DNA from: Ornithinibacillus scapharcae TW25
GTDB taxonomy: Bacteria > Bacillota > Bacilli > Bacillales > Amphibacillaceae
DNA: 64,000 bases
Assembly: GCF_000190475.1 (NCBI RefSeq)
Contig: NZ_AEWH01000060.1
Coordinates: forward strand, 28,532 to 92,531
Direction: 5' to 3'
The first letter of the stretch is position 1; the number at the start of each line of letters is the position of its first letter. A program made the position numbers and the translations under genes. Of this stretch, positions 40,714 through 50,453 are shown piece after piece. Under the pieces are notes generated by a model that was not told the origin of the DNA, made no database searches, and saw only the letters and a list, made by a program, of their open reading frames with translations.

Positions 40714-40750
40714 ATAAAAAAAGCTTAAACTGATACATCAGTCTAAGCCC
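40714..40750 (-). terminator. cccB terminator
   Basis: GCTTAGACTGATG and CATCAGTTTAAGC type stem (GCTTAGACTGA/TCAGTTTAAGC) followed by TTTTTTTATTT on the minus strand. Confidence 0.85.
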
Positions 40751-40760
40751 TTTTCATAAG

Positions 40761-41111
40761 TTATTTCTTGTCACCTAACCAGTCCGCAAGCTGCTGTGCT
40801 TCGTCATCACTAACACGATTATTTTGTGCTGGCATTTGCCCCTTACCGTTTAAGATAATATCTTTAATTTCATCAGCAGAGTAATTAGCCCCTACTGCTT
40901 GTAAGTTCGGACCTGCGCCGCCAGATAGATCTGCTCCATGACAAGCTGCACAGTTTGCTTCATAGACATCTTCTACTGCAGATGCGGTTTCATCACCATC
41001 AGTTTGGCCTGCATCATTTGTAGCGCCATTATCATCAGCTTCATCTTCACCGCCACAAGCGCCAAGTACTAACGCAGAACCAAATAGGATTGCCAATAAC
41101 CATTTTTTCAT
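40761..41111 (-). CDS. cccB: Lipoprotein cytochrome c551
   Basis: A small membrane-tethered c-type cytochrome carrying electrons to terminal oxidases. The 116-residue precursor has a lipoprotein signal (LFGSALVLGAC, lipobox Cys at 19), a strongly acidic flexible linker, the haem-binding CAACH, and a C-terminal GQMPAQ Met that would be the axial ligand. B. subtilis has cccB between prfB and ftsE; here ftsE has moved 12 kb away because of an insertion. The acidic linker fits a salt-adapted host (inference). Confidence 0.93.
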   Translation of the reverse strand: MKKWLLAILFGSALVLGACGGEDEADDNGATNDAGQTDGDETASAVEDVYEANCAACHGADLSGGAGPNLQAVGANYSADEIKDIILNGKGQMPAQNNRVSDDEAQQLADWLGDKK

Positions 41112-41261
41112 TTGAAATCCCCCAATCTAAGTTTGGTACTTTCATGTTTAGTATATCCTTTTGCAAAAAATATACCAGCCACAAAGTTGCCATAATTTGG
41201 GTTATTTACTGTAATCATCTAGGTTTGTGGTACTTTTTGACAAAATTAGCAATTCGATTTT

Positions 41262-42360
41262 TTATAGTTGTGAACGCAAGTATGCATCGATAAATGGATC
41301 AAGTTCTCCATCCATTACTGCCTGGGTATTTCCAATTTCAACGTTAGTTCGGTGGTCCTTTACCATTGAATAAGGATGGAAAACGTAAGAACGGATCTGG
41401 CTACCCCAGCCTATCTCTTTTTGCTCGCCACGAATGGCCGCTAATTCTTGCTGTTGTTTTTCAATTTCTTGCTGATATAGCTTAGATTTCAACATCTTCA
41501 TGGCTGCTTCACGGTTCTTAATTTGAGAACGTTCATTTTGGCATGTCACTACAATGTTTGTTGGAATGTGTGTAATACGTACTGCAGAATCTGTGGTGTT
41601 TACGTGCTGCCCACCTGCACCGCTTGCCCGGTACGTGTCTACTTTTATGTCCTCATTTCGAATCTCGATATCCACATCATCACTCATTTCTGGTGTTACA
41701 TCACAAGAAACAAATGAAGTATGTCTACGTCCAGAAGAATCAAATGGAGATATACGCACTAAACGATGTACACCTTTTTCAGCCTTTAAGTAGCCATACG
41801 CATTATGCCCCTTGATAAGGAGTGTTACACTTTTCACACCTGCTTCTTCACCAGGTAGGTAATCTAATGTCTCCACAGAAAAATTATGATGTTCTGCCCA
41901 ACGTTGGTACATGCGAAGTAGCATACTTGCCCAATCTTGAGACTCGGTTCCACCTGCTCCAGGGTGTAACTCTAAAATCGCATTATTCGCGTCGTAAGGT
42001 TCACTTAATAGCATCTGTAATTCAAAATCATTAATTTCTTTCTTTAACGATCCAAGCAATTCTTTAAGTTCTTCTAATAGCTCGGCATCATTTTCTTCTT
42101 TAGCCAGTTCAAATGTTACCTCTAAATCCTCATGCTGGTTAATAATACTTTCAAAGCTATTCACAAAACCTTTTAATCCATTCGCTTCATTAATTACGGT
42201 CTGTGCAGCATTCTGATCATCCCAGAAACCTGGAGATGTCATATCATGTTCTAATTCCTCAATTCGAGCCTTCTTTGCTTCTAAGTCAAAGAGACCCCCT
42301 AAAATCCGCTATGCGGGTATTCATCTTATCTAATTCACTTCTAATTTCATTAAATTCCAT
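41262..42360 (-). CDS. prfB: Peptide chain release factor 2 (programmed frameshift)
   Basis: RF2 recognises UGA and UAA and triggers peptide release through its GGQ motif, here in [19 protein letters not shown]. Translation starts at ATG 42360 ([17 protein letters not shown]), meets an in-frame UGA after codon 23, and must shift +1 to continue into the 326-residue main frame. The SPF tripeptide region is seen as [12 protein letters not shown]. This is the autoregulatory arrangement of most bacterial prfB genes and not a mutation. Confidence 0.97.
42285..42300 (-). promoter_or_regulatory. prfB +1 programmed frameshift site
   Basis: The coding strand reads AGGGGG (an internal Shine-Dalgarno, 42295-42300), TCT, then CTTTGAC (42285-42291), the canonical slip site. 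Low RF2 lets the ribosome pause at UGA and slip forward by one base. Confidence 0.95.
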
Positions 42361-42722
42361 ATTTTCACCTCTATAGTTATTCCTAAATTAAATTAAATTA
42401 AATTAATTTTATTTTAATTGTTGCATGGTGTCACGCAACAGGTAATAAATACGCGACACGAATCCGCGTGTTTGACTCTTTTCGCGCGTGAGTTAGTGCC
42501 TGTAACGGGAGGTAGCCTTAGTGGCGTAAGTTTAACTTATTTACGTGCGACAAAATTCCATGGTCGCGTAAGATTAACTTAGGGCCTCACAAATTTCGAA
42601 ATGAACGCGTGAATCTTACTTCGGCTCGGGTGACTCCTGAGACTTCGTTAATTTCACTTCAGACCGAGCAGACTCTTTGTCTTTAGCGGAATTCATCCCC
42701 GCTCCAATATCTCTTGTCTCAT
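42361..42722. repeat. Intergenic region with about 42-bp periodic imperfect repeats
   Basis: A gene-free stretch that is locally richer in GC than its surroundings. GCGTAAGTTTAACTTA at 42524, GCGTAAGATTAACTTA at 42566 and GCGTGAATCTTACTT at 42607 recur at 42- and 41-base steps, separated by unrelated-looking bases. Similar GCGYGN motifs occur at about 42460-42495. A separate run of AAATT units (42385-42410) lies just upstream of prfB. It may be a repeat-born intergenic element; no function is known to me. Confidence 0.55.
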
Positions 42723-42752
42723 GAAAACACTCCCAAATAGTTGGGAGTGTTC
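42723..42752 (-). terminator. secA terminator
   Basis: GAACACTCCCAACTATTTGGGAGTGTTTTC on the minus strand, an 11-bp stem, directly after the secA stop. Confidence 0.88.
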
Positions 42753-42762
42753 TTGTAACTAT

Positions 42763-45276
42763 TTATTGTCCATGGCAGTTTTTATATTTTTTGCCACTAC
42801 CGCAAGGGCATGGATCGTTCCTACCTACGTCTTCTGATTTCACAAATGGTTTTCGCGTTTTCTTCTTCTCATCTCCACCACCGGAAACAGCTTGTGTATT
42901 TTTCACTACAGCTTGACGTTGTAAATTATCACGGATTTGAGCCTTCATGATGTAGCGAGCGACTTCATCCTCAATGGCTTCTACCATACCTTCAAACATT
43001 GCGAATCCTTCCAACTGGTACTCGCGTAATGGATCATTTTGTCCATATGCTCGTAAGTGGATACCTTGACGAAGCTGATCCATTTGATCGATATGATCCA
43101 TCCATTTCGTATCAACCGTTCTAAGCAGAATAACTTTTTCAAATTCACGTATTTGCTCTTCTGAAAGTTCTTGTTCCTTTTCATCGTAGCGAGTACTTAC
43201 TTTAGCCATAATAAGCTCGTGAATTTCTTCTGTTTCTTTTCCTTTTAGTTCATCTACAGACAGGGAATCCTGGTCTAATAAGTTACCATGAACATACTCT
43301 ACAATAGCTTGTAGATCCCATTTTTCCTCTTCATCTTCTGGTGCATGTGAGTGAATCACTCGTTCCAGTGATGAACTAATCATGCTTTCAATGATCGTAC
43401 GAAGCTCATTACCTTCTGCATCGATTACTTCAAAACGTTGTTTATAAATAATCTCGCGTTGCTCTCGTAATACATCATCATATGCTAAGACGTTTTTACG
43501 TGCATCATAGTTATTACCCTCTACACGTTTTTGTGCTGATTCAACAGCACGAGATACAAATTTATTGACGATAGGCTGAGAATCATCCATTCCCATCTTA
43601 TCCATCATTGCTTTTAGATTGTCAGAGCCAAATCGTCGCATCAATTCATCTTCCATTGATAAATAGAACTGAGACAAACCAGGGTCACCTTGACGACCAG
43701 AACGTCCACGTAACTGATTATCGATACGTCTTGATTCATGTCGCTCTGTACCAATTACTGCTAAACCTCCGAGTTCTAGTACTCCCTCACCTAGTTTAAT
43801 ATCGGTACCACGACCAGCCATGTTGGTTGCAATAGTAACTGCACCCTTCTGACCAGCATGTTCAATTATCTCTGCTTCTCGATAGTGGTTCTTCGCGTTT
43901 AGAACATCATGCTTAACTCCAGCTTTTTTCAAATATTGGGAGATAAGCTCTGATGTTTCAACAGCCACCGTACCTACCAGTACAGGTTGACCAAGTTTAT
44001 TTCGTTCCTTAATATCCTCTACAACTGCTTTAAACTTACCGTTCATTGTACTGTAGATCTTATCTGGATAATCGACACGAGAGATTGGTTTATTCGTTGG
44101 AATCGCAACTACATTCATATTGTAGATGCTACGGAATTCTTCTTCTTCCGTTTTCGCTGTACCGGTCATACCTGCAAGCTTGTTGTACATACGGAAAAAG
44201 TTCTGGAAAGTTATAGACGCTAGCGTCATACTTTCGTTTTGAATCTTGAGACCTTCCTTCGCTTCAATTGCTTGATGAAGACCATCACTGTAACGTCGAC
44301 CTTTCATCAATCGTCCTGTGAACTGATCGACAATGACAACTTCACCATCCTCGACAACATAATCTGTGTCTCGGTGCATCGATACGTGCGCTCGTAATGC
44401 TTGACCAATATGGTGAGTTAACGTTACATGATTTAGATCAAATAAGTTTTCAACGTTAAAATAACTCTCAGCCTTATTGATTCCATCTTCCGTTAACTGA
44501 ACTCCCTTTGTCTTTTCATCATACGTATAATCTGTATCACGTTTTAATGTAGTAACAAATGAATTCGCTTGTGTATAAAGTGATGCTGACTTTTGAGCAG
44601 ACCCGGAAATAATTAATGGCGTCCTTGCCTCATCAATTAAAATTGAGTCAACCTCATCAATAATTGCATAGTTTAATGGTCGCTGAACCATTTGATCTTT
44701 ATACAAGACCATGTTATCACGCAAGTAATCAAAACCAAATTCATTATTCGTTCCATATGTAATATCGGCTTGATATGCTTCTCGTTTTTCTTCTTTGGAC
44801 AGACCATTCGTGTTCAGACCAACTTTTAACCCTAGAAATTCGAACAATTGCCCCATCTGCTTCGAGTCACGTTCTGCTAAATAATCGTTTACCGTAATAA
44901 CATGTACACCTTCACCTGATATTGCATTCAGATACGCAGGCATTGTAGAAGCTAGTGTTTTACCTTCACCAGTTTTCATCTCTGAGATATTACCTTCATG
45001 AAGTACAATTGCTCCCATAATTTGAACTTGGAATGGACGCATATTTAACACACGTTTGGAAGCTTCACGAACCACTGCATAGGCTTCAACCATTAGGTCG
45101 TCTAAGCTCTCCCCATTCGAATAGCGGGATTTAAATTCCTCTGTTTTTTGTCTAAGTTGATTATCCGATAATTTTTCAAAATCGGGTTCTAATGATTCAA
45201 TTTGGTCAACAATTTCTTGTAATCGTCCTAATTGTTTTTTATTACCATCAAAAAGTTTTTTTAGAAAACCTGCCAT
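42763..45276 (-). CDS. secA: Preprotein translocase ATPase SecA
   Basis: SecA drives export through SecYEG. The product is 837 residues from ATG 45276 ([11 protein letters not shown]), which lies behind TTGAGGAGCG; an in-frame upstream Met adds five residues. Motifs: [12 protein letters not shown] (Walker A), [47 protein letters not shown], and the C-terminal zinc site [13 protein letters not shown]. Gene order secA-prfB is standard for Firmicutes. Confidence 0.98.
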   Translation of the reverse strand: MAGFLKKLFDGNKKQLGRLQEIVDQIESLEPDFEKLSDNQLRQKTEEFKSRYSNGESLDDLMVEAYAVVREASKRVLNMRPFQVQIMGAIVLHEGNISEMKTGEGKTLASTMPAYLNAISGEGVHVITVNDYLAERDSKQMGQLFEFLGLKVGLNTNGLSKEEKREAYQADITYGTNNEFGFDYLRDNMVLYKDQMVQRPLNYAIIDEVDSILIDEARTPLIISGSAQKSASLYTQANSFVTTLKRDTDYTYDEKTKGVQLTEDGINKAESYFNVENLFDLNHVTLTHHIGQALRAHVSMHRDTDYVVEDGEVVIVDQFTGRLMKGRRYSDGLHQAIEAKEGLKIQNESMTLASITFQNFFRMYNKLAGMTGTAKTEEEEFRSIYNMNVVAIPTNKPISRVDYPDKIYSTMNGKFKAVVEDIKERNKLGQPVLVGTVAVETSELISQYLKKAGVKHDVLNAKNHYREAEIIEHAGQKGAVTIATNMAGRGTDIKLGEGVLELGGLAVIGTERHESRRIDNQLRGRSGRQGDPGLSQFYLSMEDELMRRFGSDNLKAMMDKMGMDDSQPIVNKFVSRAVESAQKRVEGNNYDARKNVLAYDDVLREQREIIYKQRFEVIDAEGNELRTIIESMISSSLERVIHSHAPEDEEEKWDLQAIVEYVHGNLLDQDSLSVDELKGKETEEIHELIMAKVSTRYDEKEQELSEEQIREFEKVILLRTVDTKWMDHIDQMDQLRQGIHLRAYGQNDPLREYQLEGFAMFEGMVEAIEDEVARYIMKAQIRDNLQRQAVVKNTQAVSGGGDEKKKTRKPFVKSEDVGRNDPCPCGSGKKYKNCHGQ

Positions 45277-45532
45277 TGCTACGCTCCTCAATTCTATAGT
45301 GAAAATAAGAATGGATATTCTTCAATTGCCCACTGCCCGAATATAGTATGACCTATTCGTTTATGAAGTGTATGTTTACCCACCTACCATTATACCAGAT
45401 TATTCCATCGGCAATGTATCGCTTCACTATCAAAATTTAGTATTAATAACTATTATTTCAACTATCTATACAATAAATAATAACATTACTTAATTCTATA
45501 TGCCAACTACATCACACTGAACCATGGAATAT

Positions 45533-45560
45533 GAAAGGCGATCTCTAATATGAGATCGCC
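45533..45560 (-). terminator. hpf terminator
   Basis: GGCGATCTCATATTAGAGATCGCC, a 9-bp stem followed by TTTC on the minus strand. Confidence 0.8.
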
Positions 45561-45573
45561 TGGAGTCCGTATA

Positions 45574-46122
45574 TTAATTATTCGGTTCAATTAAACCATA
45601 TTTACCATCTTTACGTCGATAAACAACATTTGTTTCACCGGAAACTGCATTTTGAAACACATAGAATGCGTGACCTAGAAGATCCATTTGTAAGACAGCT
45701 TCTTCAGGGTCCATTGGCTTTAAATCAAACCGTTTCGTTTTTACAATTTCCATTTCTTCAACTTCATCTAAAACTTCTGGTATTTCTGCTAAATTACCAC
45801 CAATGTATTTCGGCATTCCATTTTGGCGTGGCTTACGATTAACTTTGGTTTTATATTTTCTAATCTGTCTTTCTAACTTATCTAATACTAAATCGATAGC
45901 AGCGTATAAATCTGTATGTTCTTCTTCAGCTCGTAATAATAGACTTGTCATCGGTATCGTTACCTCGATACGCTGTTTGTTATTATAGACACTTAAATTC
46001 ACATATACTTCTGAGGTCTGTACGCTATCAAAATATTTTTCAAGCTTACCAATCTTCTTCTCTACGTACTCTCTAATTGATTCCGTAACCTTAAGATTTT
46101 CACCACGAATGTTGAATTTCAT
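45574..46122 (-). CDS. hpf: Ribosome hibernation promoting factor, long form
   Basis: Long HPF dimerises 70S ribosomes into inactive 100S particles in stationary phase. The 182-residue protein has the N-terminal S30AE/RaiA-like domain (residues 1-100; MKFNIRGENLKVTESIREYV) and the C-terminal dimerisation domain (about 125-180, with KRFDLKPMDPEEAVLQMDLLGH). Length distinguishes it from short HPF/YfiA. It sits between secA and the fliDST operon, as yvyD does in B. subtilis. Confidence 0.96.
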   Translation of the reverse strand: MKFNIRGENLKVTESIREYVEKKIGKLEKYFDSVQTSEVYVNLSVYNNKQRIEVTIPMTSLLLRAEEEHTDLYAAIDLVLDKLERQIRKYKTKVNRKPRQNGMPKYIGGNLAEIPEVLDEVEEMEIVKTKRFDLKPMDPEEAVLQMDLLGHAFYVFQNAVSGETNVVYRRKDGKYGLIEPNN

Positions 46123-46294
46123 AAAGTGTCCTCCTTTTCTATCTTTACATATATTATACTATACTTCCCAGGATAATTCCTATCTAAACTTGTCCATTTT
46201 GTAAACAAAACTGAATAAACAAGCCAAAAACGCCGGTACTAATAGCTTCTCGGCTTTACAATATATTTACATTTTCATCATAACAAAAGCTAAG

Positions 46295-46326
46295 AAAAAA
46301 ACTTCTAGACTTATTCTAGAAGTTTT
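46295..46326 (-). terminator. Terminator of the flaG-fliDST unit
   Basis: AAAACTTCTAGA-ATAAG-TCTAGAAGTTTT followed by TTTC on the minus strand, four bases after the fliT stop. Confidence 0.88.
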
Positions 46327-46329
46327 CAT

Positions 46330-46683
46330 CTATTTACGCTTATCCATAAACATCCCATCAACGGTATGAACCTTTTCATATGGATTCGTGTATTTTCTAT
46401 TTGAGTTTTTTTGTTTCTTGACTGCTTTCATTTCAGACTTTAATCCGTTAAATAACTGATCCATAGAACGCTGGATTTGTTCATTTAATGGAAGGAGTTT
46501 CTTTCCTAATTCCAGCTCTTCTTTCGTAAAGGGCTCCGAAATGTTTTCCATTTGTAAGCCCCTTTGATTTAGCAAAGAATTAATTTCTTCGATTACCTTT
46601 GGACGATTTTGAGTCGTGATTTCAGCCTTTAATAATTCTTGTATATGAACAGTAATATCATAGATTGGTTGTACTCGGTTCAT
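46330..46683 (-). CDS. fliT: FliT-like flagellar chaperone
   Basis: A 117-residue helical protein in the fliD-fliS-fliT position. FliT proteins chaperone the filament cap FliD before export. The N-terminal 90 residues form amphipathic helices (IYDITVHIQELLKAEI, FTKEELELGKKLLPLNEQI), and the last 25 are basic and probably disordered. Its start overlaps the fliS stop by one base, so they are translationally coupled. Sequence conservation is low in this family, so the assignment relies mostly on position. Confidence 0.75.
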   Translation of the reverse strand: MNRVQPIYDITVHIQELLKAEITTQNRPKVIEEINSLLNQRGLQMENISEPFTKEELELGKKLLPLNEQIQRSMDQLFNGLKSEMKAVKKQKNSNRKYTNPYEKVHTVDGMFMDKRK

Positions 46684-47081
46684 TATACATGCTCACCTTG
46701 AGCATATTGCTTTTGTCTAGTCTTTAAGATTACTTGTTTCCAAGTATCTCTGAATTCCACAACGAATCCTTGGACTTCTTCCAAGATATTAATATCATTT
46801 TTGATATTAGCCTCCATCAAACGATTATACATGTAGTCATATAAAGGCATGATTTGTTTTGAAATTTCAACACTTTGATCTAACGTAATCATTAACTCTT
46901 GTATAATTTTTTGTGCCTTTTGGATATTCGTATTTTTTGCTTCAATATTGTTGTCTTGTACATCTTTTATAGCCTGTTTAATAAACTTGAGACAGCCATT
47001 ATATAACATAAGCGTTAATTCGCCACCAGTGGCAGTATTAACAGCATTATTTTGATATGCTTGATATTTATTCAAAGCCAT
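46683..47081 (-). CDS. fliS: Flagellar export chaperone FliS
   Basis: FliS binds the C-terminus of flagellin, keeps it unfolded for export and, in Bacillus, takes part in the FliW-CsrA feedback. The 132-residue protein shows family hallmarks YQAYQNNAVNTATGGELTLM near the N-terminus and LMEANIKNDINILEEVQGFV in the fourth helix. It lies between fliD and fliT. Confidence 0.95.
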   Translation of the reverse strand: MALNKYQAYQNNAVNTATGGELTLMLYNGCLKFIKQAIKDVQDNNIEAKNTNIQKAQKIIQELMITLDQSVEISKQIMPLYDYMYNRLMEANIKNDINILEEVQGFVVEFRDTWKQVILKTRQKQYAQGEHV

Positions 47082-47111
47082 AAGGTAAAAACTCCTTTTT
47101 GAAATGTTAAA

Positions 47112-48596
47112 TTACATTCCGCCACCAAATTGGGATAATAATTGTGCTGACTGATTGTTTAGTCGAGAGATCGCTTGTTCCATCGCATTGAATTGTCTCC
47201 AATAGCGATTTTCAGTACTTAAAAGTCTATCTTCAAAGTTGGAAATTCTTGTATCTAGGTCCTTCATTCGTCTACCAAGAGTATAATTATCAAGTGTACT
47301 AGTAGATTTACCGGCACGTTCTTCAATGCCTTTCATCATATTTCCGATGGAATCTTCAAGTCGATTAATGAGACCTCTTCCATCACCGTCTTCATTGTTA
47401 ACAAATAATTTGAAAACGTCATCTGGATTTTCTTTCAACGCCTCTTTAAGTTTGGTTTCATCTACTTCAATCTTTCCACCATTTAAGTAATCCTTACCTG
47501 TAGAAATACCAACTTGTGTAAGAACATTGTACTGACCACCATTTTGAACATCAGAGTACCATGTTTCTCGTAAGTTAAAAAGACCAGAAGTTAACATCGT
47601 GTCGCCACGAAGAATACCACTTTTTGCTTTTTCTTCCCAAAGCTCAATTTGCTTTTCAGACATTCCTTCCTTCTGTTCTTCGGTCAGCGGTTTATAATCT
47701 CGGTATCTTTCTTCTGTCTGAGACTTGTTAATCATGTCCACAAGTTCATTATACTTGTTAACAAAATCCATAATTTGATCAAAGGCTTGATCCACGTTAG
47801 CTTCTACATTCAAATTAACTTTAACACCTGGTTCAGTTACATTATTAAATTTGAATGTAACGCCACCCATTGTATATTCGTTAGTTTTGGAAGTGAATTC
47901 AACCCCGTTATAGTTAAATTCCGCATCAGTTCCACCGACTTCAACTGCACCTTGAAGCTTTAATGTACTATTAAAGAAATCACTATCAAAGGTGATTTCT
48001 TCACCACCTTGGTTATAATCCCCTGTTCTAGTTGTTTCAAAAATTACTTTCTGTGATTGTTCGTCATAAAATGCTCTAACATTGTTAGTCTTATCATCCG
48101 AAATCTTTTTGAGAACATCCTTAAGCGTGTCTCCAGCTTCGATTTCAACTTCACGTTGTTTCATAGCATTTGTTTCCACATCAAAAGTATTAAAGTAAAC
48201 CTTACCAGTGGCAACTCCCTGCTCATCTAATGCTTTATTCGGATCAATGCCAATTTTATCCGTACCTACCTTAATAGCAGAAGAAGCTAATTTAGACACT
48301 TCAATACTATATGAACCCTCTAAAGCACTTGTAGTAGCAGTAGCAGTTACAGCACTTTCTAATGAGGACGTAACCGTCTTCGAGTTATAAGTACTAGGCT
48401 TTTTCATTTCATAGATAGAATATCTATCCATTTCTTCTAGCTTTTGATAGATTTCACGGTAACCATCTCGCTGCCATTCAAGTAACGTACGGTCCTGATT
48501 CATCTTATCTAACGGCAGTCTTTCTGCCGACATTAGCTTTTGAATAATCTCATCTGTGTTAATTCCTGAAGCCAAACCTCCGATACGCATTACCAT
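47112..48596 (-). CDS. fliD: Flagellar filament cap protein FliD (HAP2)
   Basis: The 494-residue cap protein forms the pentamer at the filament tip and folds incoming flagellin. The FliD-N domain (MRIGGLASGINTDEIIQKLM) and the FliD-C coiled-coil (LDNYTLGRRMKDLDTRISNFEDRL, RYWRQFNAMEQAISRLN) are clear. The middle, variable part (about 200-400) should be surface-exposed. It lies 17 bases after flaG. No signal peptide, as expected for type III export. Confidence 0.95.
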   Translation of the reverse strand: MVMRIGGLASGINTDEIIQKLMSAERLPLDKMNQDRTLLEWQRDGYREIYQKLEEMDRYSIYEMKKPSTYNSKTVTSSLESAVTATATTSALEGSYSIEVSKLASSAIKVGTDKIGIDPNKALDEQGVATGKVYFNTFDVETNAMKQREVEIEAGDTLKDVLKKISDDKTNNVRAFYDEQSQKVIFETTRTGDYNQGGEEITFDSDFFNSTLKLQGAVEVGGTDAEFNYNGVEFTSKTNEYTMGGVTFKFNNVTEPGVKVNLNVEANVDQAFDQIMDFVNKYNELVDMINKSQTEERYRDYKPLTEEQKEGMSEKQIELWEEKAKSGILRGDTMLTSGLFNLRETWYSDVQNGGQYNVLTQVGISTGKDYLNGGKIEVDETKLKEALKENPDDVFKLFVNNEDGDGRGLINRLEDSIGNMMKGIEERAGKSTSTLDNYTLGRRMKDLDTRISNFEDRLLSTENRYWRQFNAMEQAISRLNNQSAQLLSQFGGGM

Positions 48597-48613
48597 ATCG
48601 TTTCACCTCTTTT

Positions 48614-48964
48614 TTATATCTTTTTGTCAATAAGAAATCCCATATATTCTCCCATTGCCGCATACATATCCAAAATTTTTTTAGATGGGATCTCCTTGAT
48701 TACTTCATTCGTATTTGGATTAACAATGGTTACATAATACTCATTCAGTTCTTCATGTAATTCAAATTTTAAATTAGTTCGTAATGGCTCAACAAAATCG
48801 TTAAGCTTGTCTACTGCTGTTTCTACTTGTTTTAATGTTGGTTTTTGTTTCTGTTCATTTGTCTCATTCGCTTGCATAACAGTTTGTATCTCTGCTGTAT
48901 GTCTTATGTTGTCACTGTGTTGCAAGGATGTTGTTGTACCAACGGAAACTGAGTCCATTCGCAT
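48614..48964 (-). CDS. flaG: Flagellar protein FlaG
   Basis: FlaG family proteins influence filament length and accompany fliD. The 116-residue protein has a disordered N-terminus and the conserved C-terminal half LKFELHEELNEYYVTIVNPNTNEVIKEIPSKK. A likely sigma-D promoter lies 35 bases upstream, so flaG appears to head flaG-fliD-fliS-fliT. The second Met (codon 3) is an alternative start. Confidence 0.9.
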   Translation of the reverse strand: MRMDSVSVGTTTSLQHSDNIRHTAEIQTVMQANETNEQKQKPTLKQVETAVDKLNDFVEPLRTNLKFELHEELNEYYVTIVNPNTNEVIKEIPSKKILDMYAAMGEYMGFLIDKKI

Positions 48965-48998
48965 CCCCCATGCAACTCCTTACAAACATTTATTATTT

Positions 48999-49025
48999 AT
49001 ATCGGATAAATTCCAAAAAAGTTAA
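48999..49025 (-). promoter_or_regulatory. Likely sigma-D promoter for flaG-fliDST
   Basis: On the minus strand TTAA (49022-49025), a 15-base spacer and TCCGATAT (48999-49006) resemble the motility sigma factor consensus TAAA-N15-GCCGATAT. It falls where hag would be expected, between csrA and flaG. Confidence 0.65.
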
Positions 49026-49040
49026 CTAGTCTTATGGTAT

Positions 49041-49265
49041 CTATTCCGCATTTTTGTTTAGTAATTTTAGTAAATCTACTGAGACATTAGCCGCCTCATT
49101 ATTCTGTTCTTGGATATCCATATAGATTTCCTTACGATGAATCTCCACCGATTTTGGTGCAGCGATACCTAGTTTTATTTGATCGCCCTCGATGGAAAGC
49201 ACCTTTATTTCAATATCGTCACCAATTTGAATTGCTTCGTTTAGTTTTCGCGTTAAAACTAGCAT
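49041..49265 (-). CDS. csrA: Carbon storage regulator CsrA
   Basis: An RNA-binding translational repressor; in Bacillus it blocks flagellin (hag) mRNA translation and is antagonised by FliW. The protein (74 residues from ATG 49265 behind AGGAGTG) starts [20 protein letters not shown] and has the conserved [17 protein letters not shown]-type RNA-binding segment. Its start overlaps the fliW stop region. The usual downstream target gene hag is not next to it here. Confidence 0.96.
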   Translation of the reverse strand: MLVLTRKLNEAIQIGDDIEIKVLSIEGDQIKLGIAAPKSVEIHRKEIYMDIQEQNNEAANVSVDLLKLLNKNAE

Positions 49266-49267
49266 CA

Positions 49268-49711
49268 CTACACTCCTTTCTGAGCGGTAGCAGATTTAAT
49301 AGAAGCCTTGCTTTGGTAATCATCTGTATTCAATATGTATTGCTTACCAAGCATTTTTTCCAAGTTAATCACGATTGGTGCCTTCAAATTCATTGTACTA
49401 GACTCAAATGGTTCTTTTACCGTTACAATAGTCAGTACTAGTACATCCTTTTCACTTTTTATATCTAATGTGTTAATTGTAGTGTCATCTAGCTCAATTG
49501 TGTATTGCTGGTAAAATTGGTATGGATTTACCACCACGAATGCTAGTTCTTCTGATTTAACGGACTGCAAAAACTGAAAAATAGGATTTCCAGGAATATC
49601 AAGAAGAACAAAATCTAGTTCATCTAGAAACCCAGGAATACCAGAAGGGAAATGAATAATTTTACTCTCTTCAATCTCCACATTACCCAGATATTTTGTT
49701 TGTATATTCAA
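49268..49711 (-). CDS. fliW: Flagellar assembly factor FliW
   Basis: FliW binds flagellin and sequesters CsrA, coupling flagellin level to translation. The protein (147 residues from TTG 49711) shows [19 protein letters not shown] and [20 protein letters not shown], both typical of the family. I prefer TTG 49711 because AAGGAAGG lies about 8 bases before it; the ATG three codons upstream is nearly fused to the ribosome site. It is coupled to csrA. Confidence 0.94.
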   Translation of the reverse strand: MNIQTKYLGNVEIEESKIIHFPSGIPGFLDELDFVLLDIPGNPIFQFLQSVKSEELAFVVVNPYQFYQQYTIELDDTTINTLDIKSEKDVLVLTIVTVKEPFESSTMNLKAPIVINLEKMLGKQYILNTDDYQSKASIKSATAQKGV

Positions 49712-49743
49712 TACAATCATCCTTCCTTAATGTTGTCTATCGA

Positions 49744-50310
49744 TCATTCGGTAAATAGATTTACAAAATCTATTTTTAAGTCCTGATATTGCGCCATACT
49801 AATGTCTACCGAACCAGGAATATAATTTACTACAGGTTTATTCACTTGAACATCGATTATTGGTTTATTCGGCTGTACATTAATTTGGACCTCGGATGGC
49901 TGATAATTAATCTTCACTGCCTGGAACGAAGGAACAAATTTAATTCCAAGAGATCGAGGTGGTTCATGGGCATTTTGAAAAGATTGGCTTATTAAAGGAT
50001 TTCCCTTGTTTTCGATTTTCATAAGTTCTGTTCCTTGAGAAGCTCTTCTCCCTATCCCCTCCATAGCAGCTTGTTTACCTTCTTGGGCAAACTCTTCAAT
50101 TGAACGTTTAGCAGATTTGAGATTCATATCTTCCCATGCTTGTGTTTGATCAATAGTCAATTTAAAAGGAATTGTATTCATGGTAATATCAGCCCTCGGC
50201 TGTTGGATTGATAGATTTGCTTTAGGCTGTTGTATCTCCTGTCTTGCAGGTTGTATCGTCATACTAATTCTTGCCTGCTGTGATTCCATTCGAATCTGTG
50301 GTAATTGCAT
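49744..50310 (-). CDS. yviE: DUF6470 family protein (YviE)
   Basis: A 188-residue protein at the yviE position between flgL and fliW. It is rich in short repeats of the type QQPRADI and VQPNKPIIDVQVNKPVV, predicted beta-rich, with a helical middle (about 60-105). Function unknown; it probably serves flagellar assembly because it stays within this operon. A terminator between flgL and this gene suggests separate or partly read-through transcription. Confidence 0.85.
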   Translation of the reverse strand: MQLPQIRMESQQARISMTIQPARQEIQQPKANLSIQQPRADITMNTIPFKLTIDQTQAWEDMNLKSAKRSIEEFAQEGKQAAMEGIGRRASQGTELMKIENKGNPLISQSFQNAHEPPRSLGIKFVPSFQAVKINYQPSEVQINVQPNKPIIDVQVNKPVVNYIPGSVDISMAQYQDLKIDFVNLFTE

Positions 50311-50416
50311 GTCAATCCCCCTATCCTAATAGAAAAACTCGCATACGCTTTAATTTTAGCGAATGTGTTAGTTTCTCTTACGGCAGCGGAAAGTTTTCTA
50401 TACTTTCCTAACTACT

Positions 50417-50448
50417 AAAAAACCCTGAACCCTATGCGGGCCAGGGCT
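50417..50448 (-). terminator. Terminator after flgL
   Basis: AGCCCTGGCCCGCATAGGG and TTCAGGGTTTTTT on the minus strand form a GC-rich stem and T tract, right after the flgL stop. Confidence 0.85.
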
Positions 50449-50453
50449 ATTGA

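Noticed and set aside
41262-42360. prfB as a broken gene
   Set aside because: The in-frame UGA sits in the conserved programmed slip site, so it is normal.
42524-42620. Possible CRISPR array between prfB and secA
   Set aside because: Repeats are only about 16 bases, imperfect and just three in number, with no cas genes nearby.
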